Below, piece after piece: positions 1 through 9,425 of a stretch of DNA of 64,000 nucleotides. The stretch comes from Nostocales cyanobacterium Centralia_MAG_434. Its GTDB lineage: Bacteria > Cyanobacteriota > Cyanobacteriia > Cyanobacteriales > Nostocaceae. Each line of letters starts with the position of its first letter. Position 1 is the stretch's first letter. The translations under genes were made by a program, and so were the position numbers. The DNA lies in assembly GCA_021324415.1 (NCBI GenBank), contig JAJPJF010000124.1:1-64000 (forward strand). Direction: 5' to 3'. The notes beneath the pieces are model-generated. The model was not told the origin of the DNA. It did not search any database and saw only the letters and a list, made by a program, of their open reading frames with translations.

Positions 1-21
1 CACTCCCCACTCCCCACTCCC
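1..21. repeat. STRR heptanucleotide array (CACTCCC x3)
   Basis: Three perfect copies of the heptamer CACTCCC open the window, just downstream of the bioD stop codon. The array probably continues outside the window. Related heptamer arrays recur at 16405-16466 and near 30120-30235. Short tandemly repeated repetitive sequences of this kind are known from heterocystous cyanobacteria. Confidence 0.7.
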
Positions 22-26
22 TATTT

Positions 27-707
27 TCAACCTAACAATCTCTCTAAATCTAAATCGGAAGCGACTTTAGCAAGTTTGTCTAAGTCTGTTAAATTTTCTA
101 GATGAGGTAAGCAGCCTAGAATAGGGATGTTAGTTAGCGATTGAATTAAATCAACTGGTGTCCAGTTTGCTATTTCTTCATTTGTGCGGGGTTGAACACA
201 GTTAAGAATAATTCCAACAAGTTGTACTTGTGATTGTCTAGCTAATGCCACATTAGCGACTGCCTGCGCGATCGCACCCAATTTAACTGGCACTACCAAT
301 ACTGTCGGTAAGTGCCATGTTCCTGCTAAATCTGCGACTGTCAGTTCAGGGGTGATTGGTGAACCTAAGCCTCCGATAGCTTCAGTTAAGAGAAAATCAC
401 GGCGACTGCTTAACGCTTTAAAAGCCTGCCAGACAACTGTTAAATCCACTGTTCGATTTTCTTGTGCTGCTGCTATGGGGGGAGCTAGGGGTGCTTGAAA
501 ATATAAAGGCGCGATTTCTTCCAAAGACTGCTCTAAAGGAAACAGCTTGTGATACCACTCGCGATCGCCGACCCCTGATTGCATCAATTTCATAATTCCC
601 AAACTGCGGTCAGCACAGTATTTTTGCCAATAAGCTGCCAATGCTGTTGTCAAAACAGTTTTACCAGCTTCTGTATCAGTTCCAGTAATCAGTAATGTAT
701 CCAACAC
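27..707 (-). CDS. bioD: ATP-dependent dethiobiotin synthetase BioD
   Basis: BioD makes dethiobiotin from 7,8-diaminopelargonate, CO2 and ATP, the penultimate step of biotin synthesis in the cytosol. The 226-residue length is normal for the family. The N-terminus carries the P-loop GTDTEAGKT at residues 9-17, typical of BioD. A second conserved stretch around residues 111-118 (EAIGGLGSP) matches the EGAGG-type motif in a slightly altered form, as is usual in cyanobacterial BioD. The gene lies alone on the minus strand with no other bio gene in view; anything beyond its 3' end is outside the window. The stop codon TGA (27-29) follows an STRR array. The start at 707 places the P-loop at its usual distance from the N-terminus. 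Confidence 0.93.
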   Translation of the reverse strand: MLDTLLITGTDTEAGKTVLTTALAAYWQKYCADRSLGIMKLMQSGVGDREWYHKLFPLEQSLEEIAPLYFQAPLAPPIAAAQENRTVDLTVVWQAFKALSSRRDFLLTEAIGGLGSPITPELTVADLAGTWHLPTVLVVPVKLGAIAQAVANVALARQSQVQLVGIILNCVQPRTNEEIANWTPVDLIQSLTNIPILGCLPHLENLTDLDKLAKVASDLDLERLLG

Positions 708-884
708 CTCTATTCACAAAATGATTTATAAGTTCTAAACCACTAGTTGTTAATTGTTAACAACCAGTGATGTACAACTATTTTAACTATCATTTGTACG
801 CTCTCTTTGTCGTTCAACCTAAGAAACTATTCACTCGTGAATCTTGCGAAATCCTAGGTTGCTATAAGCTGGCTTATTTTGCTC

Positions 885-2576
885 TTACCTGAGATCTTGT
901 TCTGGTGTTGGCTCTATAGAAGGTTTTTCTAGGGGTGGCAATGTAGGTGACAGGTTTGTTGTAGGTGACTCCGATGGTGTTGGTGCTATGAGCGTAGGTG
1001 TAGGTATAGGTGTAGGTGAGCCAAATGTGATTGATGGCGTAGGTGTTAGTTTGACCGAGCTTTCTAATCCAATATTGAGATTATAAGTACTTTCAGGGAT
1101 TCCAGGAACTGGACTCACCCGGATAATATAGATACCAGTTCCAGGTAATGTACCTTGATAGAAAGTTACGTCCTTGGCAGAATTTTCAATTGGTTTGCCA
1201 TGAGAACCTAAGACTGTTAATGAAACACCGCTTTCTTTGGCAAACAATGCGGTTAATTGTTGTCCTTGAATACCATTAAAGATATACTCGTGTCTTTCAT
1301 TAGCTTTGAGACTACCTTCCACGTTCGTTGTGTTGGATGTGCCAAAATTTAGACGCTTTGTAAAGACAACAGGTTTTTTTATTGTAGGTGTTGGTGCAAA
1401 TGTCGGTGTAAATGTTGGTGTTGGTGTGGGTACAGGTGTGGATGTAGTACTCTCGGAAATAACTGGTGAAGGGAAAGTTTGTGGTTGCTTGGTTGCTTGT
1501 GGTTTTGATTGATAGCGGATGGAACTGACCAATGCCCAGGACCCTAATCCCGCTAAGATAATCACAGCAATGGCAATTGCTCCAATCGCCAATGGGTTAT
1601 CTAATAGAGAGTTACTAGCAGGATCTGGAATTCTTGGGTCTGGTTTGTTAGATAAATTTCTTTCCACTACATTAGGCATACGAGCAACAGGGACTGTTTG
1701 CACGTTAGAAATATTAGAGGGTGAGACAGTCGATTGCTCCAGAAATTGTAGTGCTTGCGCTAGTTCTGTGGCGCTTTGATAGCGATCGCTTGGTCTGTAA
1801 CTTAACATCCGGTTTAAAATCTGGGCAAATTGTGGACTGAGTGTTACCCAGCGCTGCCAATTCCAAGTGAGTTTATTTTCATCGTATAAATCACTTGGTT
1901 CTTTGCCTGTCAGTAAAACGACTGATGTTGCTGCTAGTGCATACAAGTCACTACTAGGATAGACTCGACCTGTTTGCATTTGCTCGCTTGGAGAGTAACC
2001 AAGTTTTCCTACATAGGTTGGTGGTGCTGTCGTGTCAGGTGCTTGCAATCGAGTTGCCAGTTCTTTAACCACTCCAAAATCAATTAAGACTGGCAGGTGA
2101 TCACTATCTCTTAGAATAATATTTTCTGGTGAAATATCCCTGTGGACCATTCCACGATTGTGAATATACTCTAATACTGGTAACAAAGAGCGTATGAGAT
2201 GCAAGACTTCTGTTTGTGTAAACGCATGACCAACAGCCTTACGTTCATCCAGCAAAGCACGGTATGTTTTCCCTGCAATATATTCCTGAACTAAAAACAA
2301 ACGCTGGTCTTGTTCAAATCTCTCCCTAAATTGGGGGACTTGAGCGTGTTGTATTTGATACAAACTTTCTGCTTCTCGCTGGAAAAGCTCTTGCGCCTTC
2401 TCCAAAGCATAAATCCCTGTTACTGCGGGAATCAATTCTTTGATGGCACAAAGTTCGTTAAAGCGTCTGGTGTCTTCTGCCAGATAGGTTCTTCCAAATC
2501 CACCTTGACCGAGAGTTTGAAGGATTCGGTAACGATTTTGCAGGATAGTGCCAGATGTAATTGGTGGTTGCATCAT
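885..2576 (-). CDS. Membrane-anchored Ser/Thr protein kinase with extracytoplasmic PPC-like domain
   Basis: This is a Hank-type kinase of 563 residues. The kinase domain fills roughly residues 14-280: glycine loop GQGGFG at 23-28, catalytic-type Lys in AIKE near 46, HRD at 145-147 and DFG at 166-168, so all key residues are present. A single hydrophobic helix lies around residues 328-350. It is followed by a Pro/Thr-rich linker (TPVPTPTPTFTPTF...), a beta-rich stretch of about 95 residues resembling bacterial pre-peptidase C-terminal (PPC) domains, and a second Pro/Thr-rich tail. The layout suggests a cytoplasmic kinase with an outside sensor domain. The Pro/Thr linkers are encoded by GGTGTA-type microsatellites (plus-strand view, about 950-1020 and 1380-1445), which may vary in length between strains. 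The ligand and substrates are unknown. Confidence 0.9.
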   Translation of the reverse strand: MMQPPITSGTILQNRYRILQTLGQGGFGRTYLAEDTRRFNELCAIKELIPAVTGIYALEKAQELFQREAESLYQIQHAQVPQFRERFEQDQRLFLVQEYIAGKTYRALLDERKAVGHAFTQTEVLHLIRSLLPVLEYIHNRGMVHRDISPENIILRDSDHLPVLIDFGVVKELATRLQAPDTTAPPTYVGKLGYSPSEQMQTGRVYPSSDLYALAATSVVLLTGKEPSDLYDENKLTWNWQRWVTLSPQFAQILNRMLSYRPSDRYQSATELAQALQFLEQSTVSPSNISNVQTVPVARMPNVVERNLSNKPDPRIPDPASNSLLDNPLAIGAIAIAVIILAGLGSWALVSSIRYQSKPQATKQPQTFPSPVISESTTSTPVPTPTPTFTPTFAPTPTIKKPVVFTKRLNFGTSNTTNVEGSLKANERHEYIFNGIQGQQLTALFAKESGVSLTVLGSHGKPIENSAKDVTFYQGTLPGTGIYIIRVSPVPGIPESTYNLNIGLESSVKLTPTPSITFGSPTPIPTPTLIAPTPSESPTTNLSPTLPPLEKPSIEPTPEQDLR

Positions 2577-3440
2577 TAATTGATTTCGTATAGTAGCAAC
2601 AGAGGAAGAATTAACCAGAGAAATGAAGTTTTCCTCAGATCGGACAGTGTCTGAATGGAATCCTGTACTAAATAGTTTTTAAAGACAAGTTCAACTCTAT
2701 TTTCACGAAGCCTCCTGGACACTTCCTCTCCAGTAGTATAGCTGTAATACAAATCCCACGAATTTATTTCGGGGGCTTTCCATAACTCTATTCGGGAGTT
2801 CCTGTTTAGGAAAATCCCTACTCGCTTCACAACCTTCCCAATAGGTCGAGCAAAGACTCAGTTACGGTTGGCAACAGATGCTATCATAATATACTCAACC
2901 GCAGCTTATACTGTTTAAACAAATGTTGGTCATAGTTGATTCCAGCAGTTCTTGCTTGAGTAGAGTCTTGTCATTTCCACTCCTGTTATAGGAGAAGATA
3001 GCAGGTTGAAGCAGAAGTTAATAAATGAGGGCCAAGGCAACGTATGAAACAGCACTGCTTTAGTTAGAGAAGACTAGAGAAATCTTTAACTGCTAAAGAC
3101 AAAGATTATTATGTATGTCGAACAAGTTTAAAAGTTTTTATACTTATATTGAGGACTAGCTTCAAGACGGGCTATGCTGCAAATGCATTGCTCTTAGTTA
3201 TCAATTAAGTCAATACAGGGAAACCTCTACCAACAAAGTACATCCTAGAAAATTGAGTTTTTAAGCTCAATCCGAAATATCTGACACTATGAGTTTTAGT
3301 TGAAGGAATTAATACATGTTAATTATAGTTTTATGGAGGAATGTTTAAAGTCTTAATGAAAGCTTCAACAAAATTCATAGATAAATCTCCAGATTATTTC
3401 AGTTAAATATGACAAACAAATATTGGATGATCAAATTGTT
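2577..3440. other. Long intergenic region between a kinase gene and prs
   Basis: This 864-bp gap separates two divergently transcribed genes. A GTG-started frame of 84 codons (2576-2830, minus) lies in it and its stop overlaps the kinase start, but it matches no family and is treated as doubtful. The stretch 2880-3420 is AT-rich and probably holds the promoters of both genes. I saw no tRNA, hairpin terminator or recognisable riboswitch. Confidence 0.5.
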
Positions 3441-4457
3441 ATGAATGCACATCGAGGCTCTGCTGTGCTCAGTTCTGCAACTTTTAAAGTGCAACAAACT
3501 GCAACAGAACTAACTGATAATAATCGCCTGCGGCTGTTGTCTGGTTCTGCCAATGTATCACTATCCCAAGAAGTGGCTCGTTACCTAGGCATGGATCTAG
3601 GACCGATGATTCGCAAAGGATTTGCGGATGGAGAACTATACGTTCAGATACAAGAATCGATCCGAGGCTGTGATGTTTATCTCATCCAGCCTTGTTGTCG
3701 TCCTGTTAACGACCATTTGATGGAATTGCTGATTATGATTGATGCCTGTCGTCGCGCTTCTGCACGACAGGTAACAGCAGTTATTCCCTACTATGGCTAT
3801 GCCCGTGCTGACCGTAAAACAGCAGGACGAGAGTCAATAACTGCCAAGCTAGTCGCTAACCTGATCACTGAAGCAGGCGCTAGCCGGATTCTGGCAATGG
3901 ATTTACACTCGGCTCAAATTCAAGGTTATTTTGACATACCTCTTGATCATGTTTATGGTTCGCCAGTTTTGCTAGATTATCTCATCAGTAAACAACTTTC
4001 TGACATTGTGGTTGTTTCTCCCGATGTTGGAGGTGTAGCACGTGCTAGAGCATTTGCGAAAAAGCTCGATGATGCTCCACTGGCAATTATTGATAAACGT
4101 CGTCAGGCTCACAATGTTGCCGAAGTGTTGAATGTTATCGGCGATGTCAAGGGCAAAACGGCAGTCCTAGTTGATGACATGATCGATACTGCTGGAACCA
4201 TTTTTGCTGCAGCAAAGTTACTCCGCGAGGAAGGAGCACGCCAGGTATATGCTTGTGCAACTCATGCCGTGTTTTCTCCACCAGCCATTGAGCGGTTGTC
4301 TAGCGGTATGTTTGAGGAAGTGATTGTCACCAATACAATTCCAATTGAAGAAAAAGATCACTTTCCACAACTGGTCGTGCTTTCAGTGGCGAATCTTTTA
4401 GGGGAAACCATCTGGCGGATTCATGAGGATAGCTCAGTAAGTAGTATGTTCCGCTAA
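3441..4457 (+). CDS. prs: Ribose-phosphate pyrophosphokinase (PRPP synthetase)
   Basis: Prs transfers pyrophosphate from ATP to ribose 5-phosphate, giving PRPP for purine, pyrimidine, His and Trp synthesis. Family signatures are clear: the N-terminal FADGELYVQIQESIRG block, the Mg/ATP-binding DLHSAQIQGYFDIP, and the PRPP-binding loop VLVDDMIDTAGT near the C-terminus. The frame is open from a TTG at 3423, but the first ATG at 3441 gives 338 residues, close to the usual size with a short cyanobacterial N-terminal extension, so I chose it; no strong ribosome binding site decides the matter. A 13-bp hairpin follows the stop. rpiA (21259) and hisG (49841) in this window supply and consume the same metabolite pool. 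Confidence 0.95.
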   Translation: MNAHRGSAVLSSATFKVQQTATELTDNNRLRLLSGSANVSLSQEVARYLGMDLGPMIRKGFADGELYVQIQESIRGCDVYLIQPCCRPVNDHLMELLIMIDACRRASARQVTAVIPYYGYARADRKTAGRESITAKLVANLITEAGASRILAMDLHSAQIQGYFDIPLDHVYGSPVLLDYLISKQLSDIVVVSPDVGGVARARAFAKKLDDAPLAIIDKRRQAHNVAEVLNVIGDVKGKTAVLVDDMIDTAGTIFAAAKLLREEGARQVYACATHAVFSPPAIERLSSGMFEEVIVTNTIPIEEKDHFPQLVVLSVANLLGETIWRIHEDSSVSSMFR

Positions 4458-4463
4458 TTAAGA

Positions 4464-4493
4464 GAAGAAGGATGAAAGATTTCATCCTTCTTC
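4464..4493. terminator. Hairpin terminator between prs and a convergent kinase gene
   Basis: A perfect 13-bp stem (GAAGAAGGATGAA, 4464-4476, paired with 4481-4493) surrounds an AGAT loop, 6 bp after the prs stop. There is no long T tract on either strand, so efficiency is uncertain. Its place between convergent genes suggests it serves both. Confidence 0.65.
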
Positions 4494-4503
4494 CTTGCGT
4501 CCT

Positions 4504-5649
4504 CTAATCTACTTTTTTTAAAGACCATATGTATGAGCCTTTTGTATCTTTTCCTGTTCCAGATAGTTGCTTGGCATCTGATGATAACGTTCCTTGATTT
4601 TCTCCCAGCCTCCAGTAACCTGAGATTGTCTCGATTTCTTGGATTGTTACTGTCCGACTTTCAGAGTTAAAGTGGCCGTTAATGACAACTTTAGCTGTAC
4701 CATTCCACCAATGTTCGTGGATTAGAATCCCATTAAAAGAATCATTAGACTGATACGTGATAGAGAGAGTAGCTTTGCCGCTACCAAACTCACCGTACCA
4801 AGTTCCAACTATATGTGGGGGAGAAGTACAAACTTTATTACTACTCTCAAGTAATGTTAACCACTCCTGCATTGATTGAGGCCGATCCTCTGGCTTGATT
4901 TCCATTCCTCTTAGAATTGCCCGATTCACCCTATCGCTAATACGAGAATTAATCTTCTTTGGTTCCTCTAATAACGTTCCAATAGCTCTGAGCGGAGCCA
5001 TTGTCGGTACTTCTCCTGTTAACAAAGAATACAATGTTGCAGCCAATGCATAGACATCCGTGTATGCACCTCGTTTCGCTCTTTTGTCATATTGCTCAAT
5101 TGGTGCAAATCCATCGGTTAGTATTTGGGTATGCGTTTGCATTAAATTTTGGGTAAACTCCCGAGCAATACCAAAATCAATTAACACAGCCTCTGAAGTA
5201 CTAGAGCGTATCATAATATTCTGAGGCTTGATATCCCTGTGCAACAAGCAGTTATTATGAACCACTGTTAGCGCTTCACCAACTTGCTGAATGTATCGTA
5301 ATGCTTCAGATTCAGGTAAAGCGCCCCGAGTTTCAACCCAATGAGCTAAATTTTCCCCATCAATGTACTCCATCACGATGCACCAGAGGGAATCTTCATT
5401 GATTACCTCATCAATTCGCACTATGTGAGGATGACTACATTTGGCTAGTTTTATAGCCTCATTGAGAAAATCTTGCTGAAATTTGTCAAAATCAGAACGG
5501 CGTTGCATGCTGTCGTTTAGGGTTTTGATCACAAAACAACGCTCATTATTGCCTCTAGCACGATAAGTTATACCAAAGCCACCTTCACCTAGTTCATGTT
5601 CAATTATATACTTCCCACTTTGCAAGTGCTTTCCTGATCCCCACGGCAT
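4504..5649 (-). CDS. Ser/Thr protein kinase with C-terminal beta-rich domain
   Basis: A Hank-type kinase of 381 residues. Motifs: glycine loop GEGGFG at 21-26, VIK lysine at 42, HRDIKPQN at 137-144 and DFG at 158-160, so the catalytic set is intact. No transmembrane helix is evident, so the protein is probably cytosolic. After the kinase domain (to about residue 268) a region from about 280 to 381 starts with GTWYGEFGSG and continues as alternating strands (VTIQEIETISGYW and others), suggestive of a small beta-barrel or lipocalin-like module; I do not recognise a named family. An AGGA stretch lies 11 bp before the ATG. The gene is convergent with prs and divergent from typA. The substrate is unknown. 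Confidence 0.9.
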   Translation of the reverse strand: MPWGSGKHLQSGKYIIEHELGEGGFGITYRARGNNERCFVIKTLNDSMQRRSDFDKFQQDFLNEAIKLAKCSHPHIVRIDEVINEDSLWCIVMEYIDGENLAHWVETRGALPESEALRYIQQVGEALTVVHNNCLLHRDIKPQNIMIRSSTSEAVLIDFGIAREFTQNLMQTHTQILTDGFAPIEQYDKRAKRGAYTDVYALAATLYSLLTGEVPTMAPLRAIGTLLEEPKKINSRISDRVNRAILRGMEIKPEDRPQSMQEWLTLLESSNKVCTSPPHIVGTWYGEFGSGKATLSITYQSNDSFNGILIHEHWWNGTAKVVINGHFNSESRTVTIQEIETISGYWRLGENQGTLSSDAKQLSGTGKDTKGSYIWSLKKVD

Positions 5650-5958
5650 TGCTCAATCATCCTGAACCTATTATTAATTGTGTCTCCTACTAGGACAATG
5701 GCTGTGAGGGCGATCGCATCTTTAGCAACAAAAACTTAGTATCAAAGTCATTTAAGTCGGCAACTAGAAATGCCATCTCGTTACAAACATCCTTCTAAAG
5801 GATGCAGTTCATTACAAAAATGCGACGGAATTGTAAAGAGTAAGCTAGAATTGTTAAGGGTTGTTTACAGAATAAAACAACCAGCTCGAGTTCTGTTAAA
5901 GCAGTCTGCCATTAGACTTAAGCCCGAATATCTTCTCTATAGTTAGTTAAATACTGTT
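5650..5958. other. Intergenic region upstream of typA and a kinase gene
   Basis: This 309-bp divergent spacer must hold the promoters of both genes. It contains one HIP1-like site (about 5709-5717) and a small hairpin (CATCCTT, 5788-5794, with AAGGATG, 5798-5804). No protein-coding signal was seen. Confidence 0.45.
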
Positions 5959-7749
5959 ATGACGCTTCCCATCCGTAACGTCGCTATTATTGCCCACGTT
6001 GACCACGGCAAAACAACCCTCGTTGATGCACTCCTCAAACAATCCGGCATTTTCCGCGAAGGGGAAGACGTTCCGGATTGTGTCATGGACTCGAACGCCC
6101 TTGAACGAGAAAGAGGAATTACTATTCTTGCTAAAAACACAGCTGTTCATTACAAAGATACATTAATTAATATTGTTGATACTCCTGGACACGCTGACTT
6201 CGGTGGTGAGGTTGAACGTGTGCTTGGCATGGTTGATGGTTGTATCCTCATTGTTGATGCTAACGAAGGTCCCATGCCTCAGACACGCTTTGTCTTGAAA
6301 AAAGCTTTGGAAAAAGGACTGCGACCCATAGTAGTTGTCAACAAAATTGACCGTCCCCAAGCCAACCCTTACGGTGCAATTGATAAAGTATTGGATCTGT
6401 TCCTAGAACTAGGAGCAGATGAAGCTCAATGTGATTTCCCTTACCTATTTGCTTCTGGTCTTGCAGGTTACGCCAAAGAAGACTTGGACGATGAATCCAA
6501 AGACTTGCAACCCTTGTTTGAAGCAATTTTACGCCATGTACCACCACCAGTAGGCGATCCCAACAAGCCTCTGCAGTTACAAGTCACAACACTAGATTAT
6601 TCTGAATATCTAGGACGGATTGTGATTGGTAGAATTCATAATGGCACCATCCGTATGGGACAACAAGCGGCATTGGTGAAGGATACAGGCGATGTTGTCA
6701 AAGCCAAAATCAGCAAATTAATGGGCTTTGAAGGGCTAAGGCGGATCGAACTGACAGAAGCATCTGCAGGAAATATCGTAGCTGTGGCAGGGTTTGCTGA
6801 CGCTAATATTGGGGAGACAATCACTTGCCCCAATGAACCACAAGCATTGCCACTGATTAAAGTGGATGAACCAACTTTACAGATGACCTTTTGGGTCAAT
6901 GATTCTCCCTTTGCAGGTCAAGAAGGAAAGTTGGTGACTTCTCGGCAAGTGCGCGATCGCTTGATGCGAGAATTAGAAACCAACGTTGCTTTGCGTGTAG
7001 AAGAAACCGATTCACCTGATAAATTCTTGGTTTCCGGTCGTGGTGAACTACACCTGGGTATTTTAATCGAAACTATGCGTCGGGAAGGATACGAATTCCA
7101 AGTATCTCAGCCACAGGTCATTTATCGAGAAGTGAGTGGTCAACCTTGTGAACCATATGAACTTCTGGTATTGGATATTCCAGAAGATGCTGTTGGCAGT
7201 TGTATTGAACGACTAGGACAACGCAAAGGTGAAATGCAAGATATGCAAGTCGGTGGTAATGGACGCACCCAGTTAGAGTTTGTGATTCCTGCTCGTGGAT
7301 TAATCGGTTTCCGTGGTGAATTTATGCGGATGACGCGAGGTGAGGGGATCATGAATCACAGTTTCTTGGATTACCGTCCTATTACTGGCGAGATTGAAGC
7401 TCGGAATAAAGGCGTTTTAGTGGCTTTTGAAGAAGGCGTTGCTACCTTCTACGCTATGAAGAATGCTGAAGATAGAGGTGTGTTCTTTATTACGCCAGGA
7501 ACTAAAGTGTATAAAGGAATGATTGTGGGAGAACACAATCGTCCGCAAGACTTAGACCTGAATGTTTGTAAGACCAAACAGCTGACAAACCACCGAGCAT
7601 CTGGTGGTGATGAATTGGTCCAACTGCAAGCCCCGATGGAAATGAGCTTAGAGCGTGCTTTAGAGTACATTGGACCAGATGAATTGGTGGAGGTCACTCC
7701 TCAATCAATTCGTTTGCGGAAGATGGCGAAGAAACTGGTGAAGCGCTAA
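5959..7749 (+). CDS. typA: Translational GTPase TypA/BipA
   Basis: TypA (BipA) is a ribosome-binding GTPase of the elongation factor G type that helps ribosome assembly and stress adaptation. The 596-residue length is normal. The GTPase motifs are all visible: G1 AHVDHGKTT at residues 13-21, the switch region RERGITI, G3 [12 protein letters not shown] and G4 NKIDRP. The BipA-specific C-terminal part contains the [20 protein letters not shown] block and the [18 protein letters not shown] motif. The start at 5959 fits the family N-terminus ([18 protein letters not shown]). The gene stands alone; an imperfect hairpin (7788-7819) follows the stop. Confidence 0.97.
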   Translation: MTLPIRNVAIIAHVDHGKTTLVDALLKQSGIFREGEDVPDCVMDSNALERERGITILAKNTAVHYKDTLINIVDTPGHADFGGEVERVLGMVDGCILIVDANEGPMPQTRFVLKKALEKGLRPIVVVNKIDRPQANPYGAIDKVLDLFLELGADEAQCDFPYLFASGLAGYAKEDLDDESKDLQPLFEAILRHVPPPVGDPNKPLQLQVTTLDYSEYLGRIVIGRIHNGTIRMGQQAALVKDTGDVVKAKISKLMGFEGLRRIELTEASAGNIVAVAGFADANIGETITCPNEPQALPLIKVDEPTLQMTFWVNDSPFAGQEGKLVTSRQVRDRLMRELETNVALRVEETDSPDKFLVSGRGELHLGILIETMRREGYEFQVSQPQVIYREVSGQPCEPYELLVLDIPEDAVGSCIERLGQRKGEMQDMQVGGNGRTQLEFVIPARGLIGFRGEFMRMTRGEGIMNHSFLDYRPITGEIEARNKGVLVAFEEGVATFYAMKNAEDRGVFFITPGTKVYKGMIVGEHNRPQDLDLNVCKTKQLTNHRASGGDELVQLQAPMEMSLERALEYIGPDELVEVTPQSIRLRKMAKKLVKR

Positions 7750-7787
7750 TGCTTATCTAAATTACATAACAACTCCTAGTGTTCGTT

Positions 7788-7819
7788 GGCTGTTGACTGT
7801 TCATAGTCAATAGCCAATA
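7788..7819 (+). terminator. Probable terminator hairpin after typA
   Basis: TTGGCTGTTGACT pairs with AGTCAATAGCCAA around a six-base loop, with one G-T pair. It lies about 40 bp after the typA stop. The following sequence is AT-rich but has no clean T run, so it may also be a dispersed repeat. Confidence 0.45.
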
Positions 7820-7942
7820 ATTTACTTGTTTCCCGTCCCCTCTTAATCATACATAGCTCATCAATAAGGAAATCTCCTATACATACTACTCTTCGGCTGC
7901 GATACAATGCAAAGAAAATTTAAATTATGAGTAATCAAAATT

Positions 7943-8308
7943 ATGAGCTCACTAGAAGTCAATACAAAATCCAGCGATAAAAACCTAGAGGCAATGCTGA
8001 ATTTTTCAGAACAGTACGCCAAGCGTACTGGAACGTACTTTTGTTCTGAACCTTCTGTGACTGCAGTTGTGATTGAAGGACTAGCTAAGCATAAAGATGA
8101 TTTAGGAGCTCCTTTGTGTCCCTGTCGCCATTATGAAGACAAACAAGCCGAAGTCAATGCTGCATTTTGGAACTGTCCTTGCGTACCCATGCGGGAGCGT
8201 AAAGAGTGCCACTGTATGTTATTCCTCACCCCAGACAACGAATTTGCTGGTGACAAGCAAGATCTCTCGTTAGAAACTATTAAACAAATACGAGACGGTC
8301 TAGGATGA
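7943..8308 (+). CDS. ftrC: Ferredoxin-thioredoxin reductase catalytic (beta) chain
   Basis: FTR passes electrons from photosystem I-reduced ferredoxin to thioredoxins, which then activate Calvin-cycle and other enzymes in the light. The 121-residue protein has the Cys pattern of the catalytic chain: Cys in YFCSEP, then CPCRHYEDK, CPCVPMRE and CHCMLF, which together hold the 4Fe-4S cluster and active-site disulfide. The variable (alpha) chain gene is not in this window, which is usual as ftrC and ftrV are generally unlinked. The stop codon overlaps the start of the DUF309 gene by 4 bp (ATGA type), so the two are probably co-translated. Confidence 0.95.
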   Translation: MSSLEVNTKSSDKNLEAMLNFSEQYAKRTGTYFCSEPSVTAVVIEGLAKHKDDLGAPLCPCRHYEDKQAEVNAAFWNCPCVPMRERKECHCMLFLTPDNEFAGDKQDLSLETIKQIRDGLG

Positions 8309-8679
8309 ACGAAAATGTGCCTCAAGAGTTTTGGCAAGGTATAGAGCAGTTCAATTCTGGACAGTTCTACGCCTGCCATGATACTTTAGAGGCTCTGTGG
8401 ATAGAAGCAACAGAACCAGACAAAACTTTCTATCAAGGCATTCTGCAAATTGCGGTAGCACTTTATCATTTGAGTAACCATAACTGGCGAGGTGCAGCCA
8501 TTTTGCTAGGCGAGGGAAGCAATCGTCTGCGTAGTTATCCATCGGTTTACAGTGGAATTGATGTTGATGAATTATTGGATCAAAGTGCTGTGTTGTTGAA
8601 GATAATACAACAACAAACAGAGTCACAACTGCAGAACCAAGCTTTACCCTTGCCCAAAATTCGGCTTTTGAAGAGTTAG
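8305..8679 (+). CDS. DUF309 domain protein
   Basis: A small 124-residue cytosolic protein of the DUF309 family. The signature is at the N-terminus: FWQGIEQFNSGQFYACHDTLEALWIEA, where the FYxCHDTLEALW pattern is diagnostic, followed by QGILQIAVALYHLSNHNWRGA. The helical fold has no assigned biochemical function. It overlaps ftrC by 4 bp, so it is probably expressed with the thioredoxin-reducing enzyme. That link is an inference from layout; no redox Cys pair is present in it beyond the conserved Cys of the CHD motif. A terminator hairpin follows at 8701. Confidence 0.88.
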   Translation: MNENVPQEFWQGIEQFNSGQFYACHDTLEALWIEATEPDKTFYQGILQIAVALYHLSNHNWRGAAILLGEGSNRLRSYPSVYSGIDVDELLDQSAVLLKIIQQQTESQLQNQALPLPKIRLLKS

Positions 8680-8700
8680 AGTTCTTAAGAGAATTGTTTG

Positions 8701-8727
8701 CCCCACGGCTTCTAGTCGTGGGTTTTG
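8701..8727 (+). terminator. Rho-independent terminator after ftrC-DUF309
   Basis: CCCACG pairs with CGTGGG around a short loop, followed by TTTTGTTG. It lies about 20 bp after the DUF309 stop and probably ends the two-gene operon. Similar CCCACGGCTTCTAG hairpins are common dispersed elements in cyanobacteria. Confidence 0.7.
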
Positions 8728-8894
8728 TTGTTCAAATTTTGTAACGAAACATTGACGCTTGTAAAAGCGTCTATTACGTTCAGCTACACATTACACTTAA
8801 ATAGCCCACAGTGTGTATTTAATCTGCCATACTATCAGCAAAAAAGTTGCTGAGAGAATTAAGCTAAAAGCAAAAATTTTCCATAAACCTAATT

Positions 8895-9395
8895 ATGATA
8901 CCTATCTATCAATTACTGAAAATTCAGATGCATCGCGCTGTTTTTGCGTTGATGCTACCAGCTGTCGTTACAGGTGTCCTCACCTTGCCTAGCCAATTGC
9001 AAACTGCTAATGCACAACCGTCTGCAGAAAGTCGTGCTCTTACAATCCGCTCTGATCACGAAGAGTATGATTCAAAAACCCAAGTCGCAACTGCTCGCGG
9101 CAATGTCCAAATGTCTTACCCTGCTCGAGGAATTCAAGCAACAGCTGCCCAGGCTCAATATTTTAGTAAGGAACGCCGCATTATTTTGAGTGGGAACGTC
9201 TACATTTTACAAAAGGGTGGCAATAGTATCCGTGGGGAAACAGTAACATATCTGATTGATGAAGGGCGATTTATTGCTCAACCTCAAACAAACCAACAGG
9301 TTGAATCTATCTATATTGTCAATGACAACAATGACAATCAATCTACTAACACATCAGCGCCAGCGACTCCTCCTTTGAAGCGGCGATCTCGTTAG
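8895..9395 (+). CDS. lptA: LptA/OstA-like lipopolysaccharide transport protein
   Basis: A periplasmic LptA-type protein that would bridge lipopolysaccharide across the periplasm. Of its 166 residues the first 40 or so form a signal peptide (HRAVFALMLPAVVTGVLTLP) with probable cleavage after ANAQP. The OstA-N beta-jellyroll follows: ALTIRSDHEEYDSKTQVATARGNVQMSYP and IILSGNVYILQKGGNSIRGETVTYLIDEGRF, with the typical A/S-GNV turns. The tail is Thr/Pro-rich and basic. The next gene is the matching ATPase lptB only 30 bp on, and an LptF/G permease follows, which supports the call. No lptC or lptD is in the window. Confidence 0.88.
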   Translation: MIPIYQLLKIQMHRAVFALMLPAVVTGVLTLPSQLQTANAQPSAESRALTIRSDHEEYDSKTQVATARGNVQMSYPARGIQATAAQAQYFSKERRIILSGNVYILQKGGNSIRGETVTYLIDEGRFIAQPQTNQQVESIYIVNDNNDNQSTNTSAPATPPLKRRSR

Positions 9396-9425
9396 GAGTT
9401 TTGATTCACCAAAAAAGGGTCAATA

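Noticed and set aside
2576-2830. Minus-strand 84-codon frame with GTG start whose TAA stop overlaps the kinase start (TAATG)
   Set aside because: The overlap looks like translational coupling, but the predicted protein matches no family, the start is GTG with a poorly spaced ribosome site, and the composition is not clearly protein-like. Left out for lack of support.
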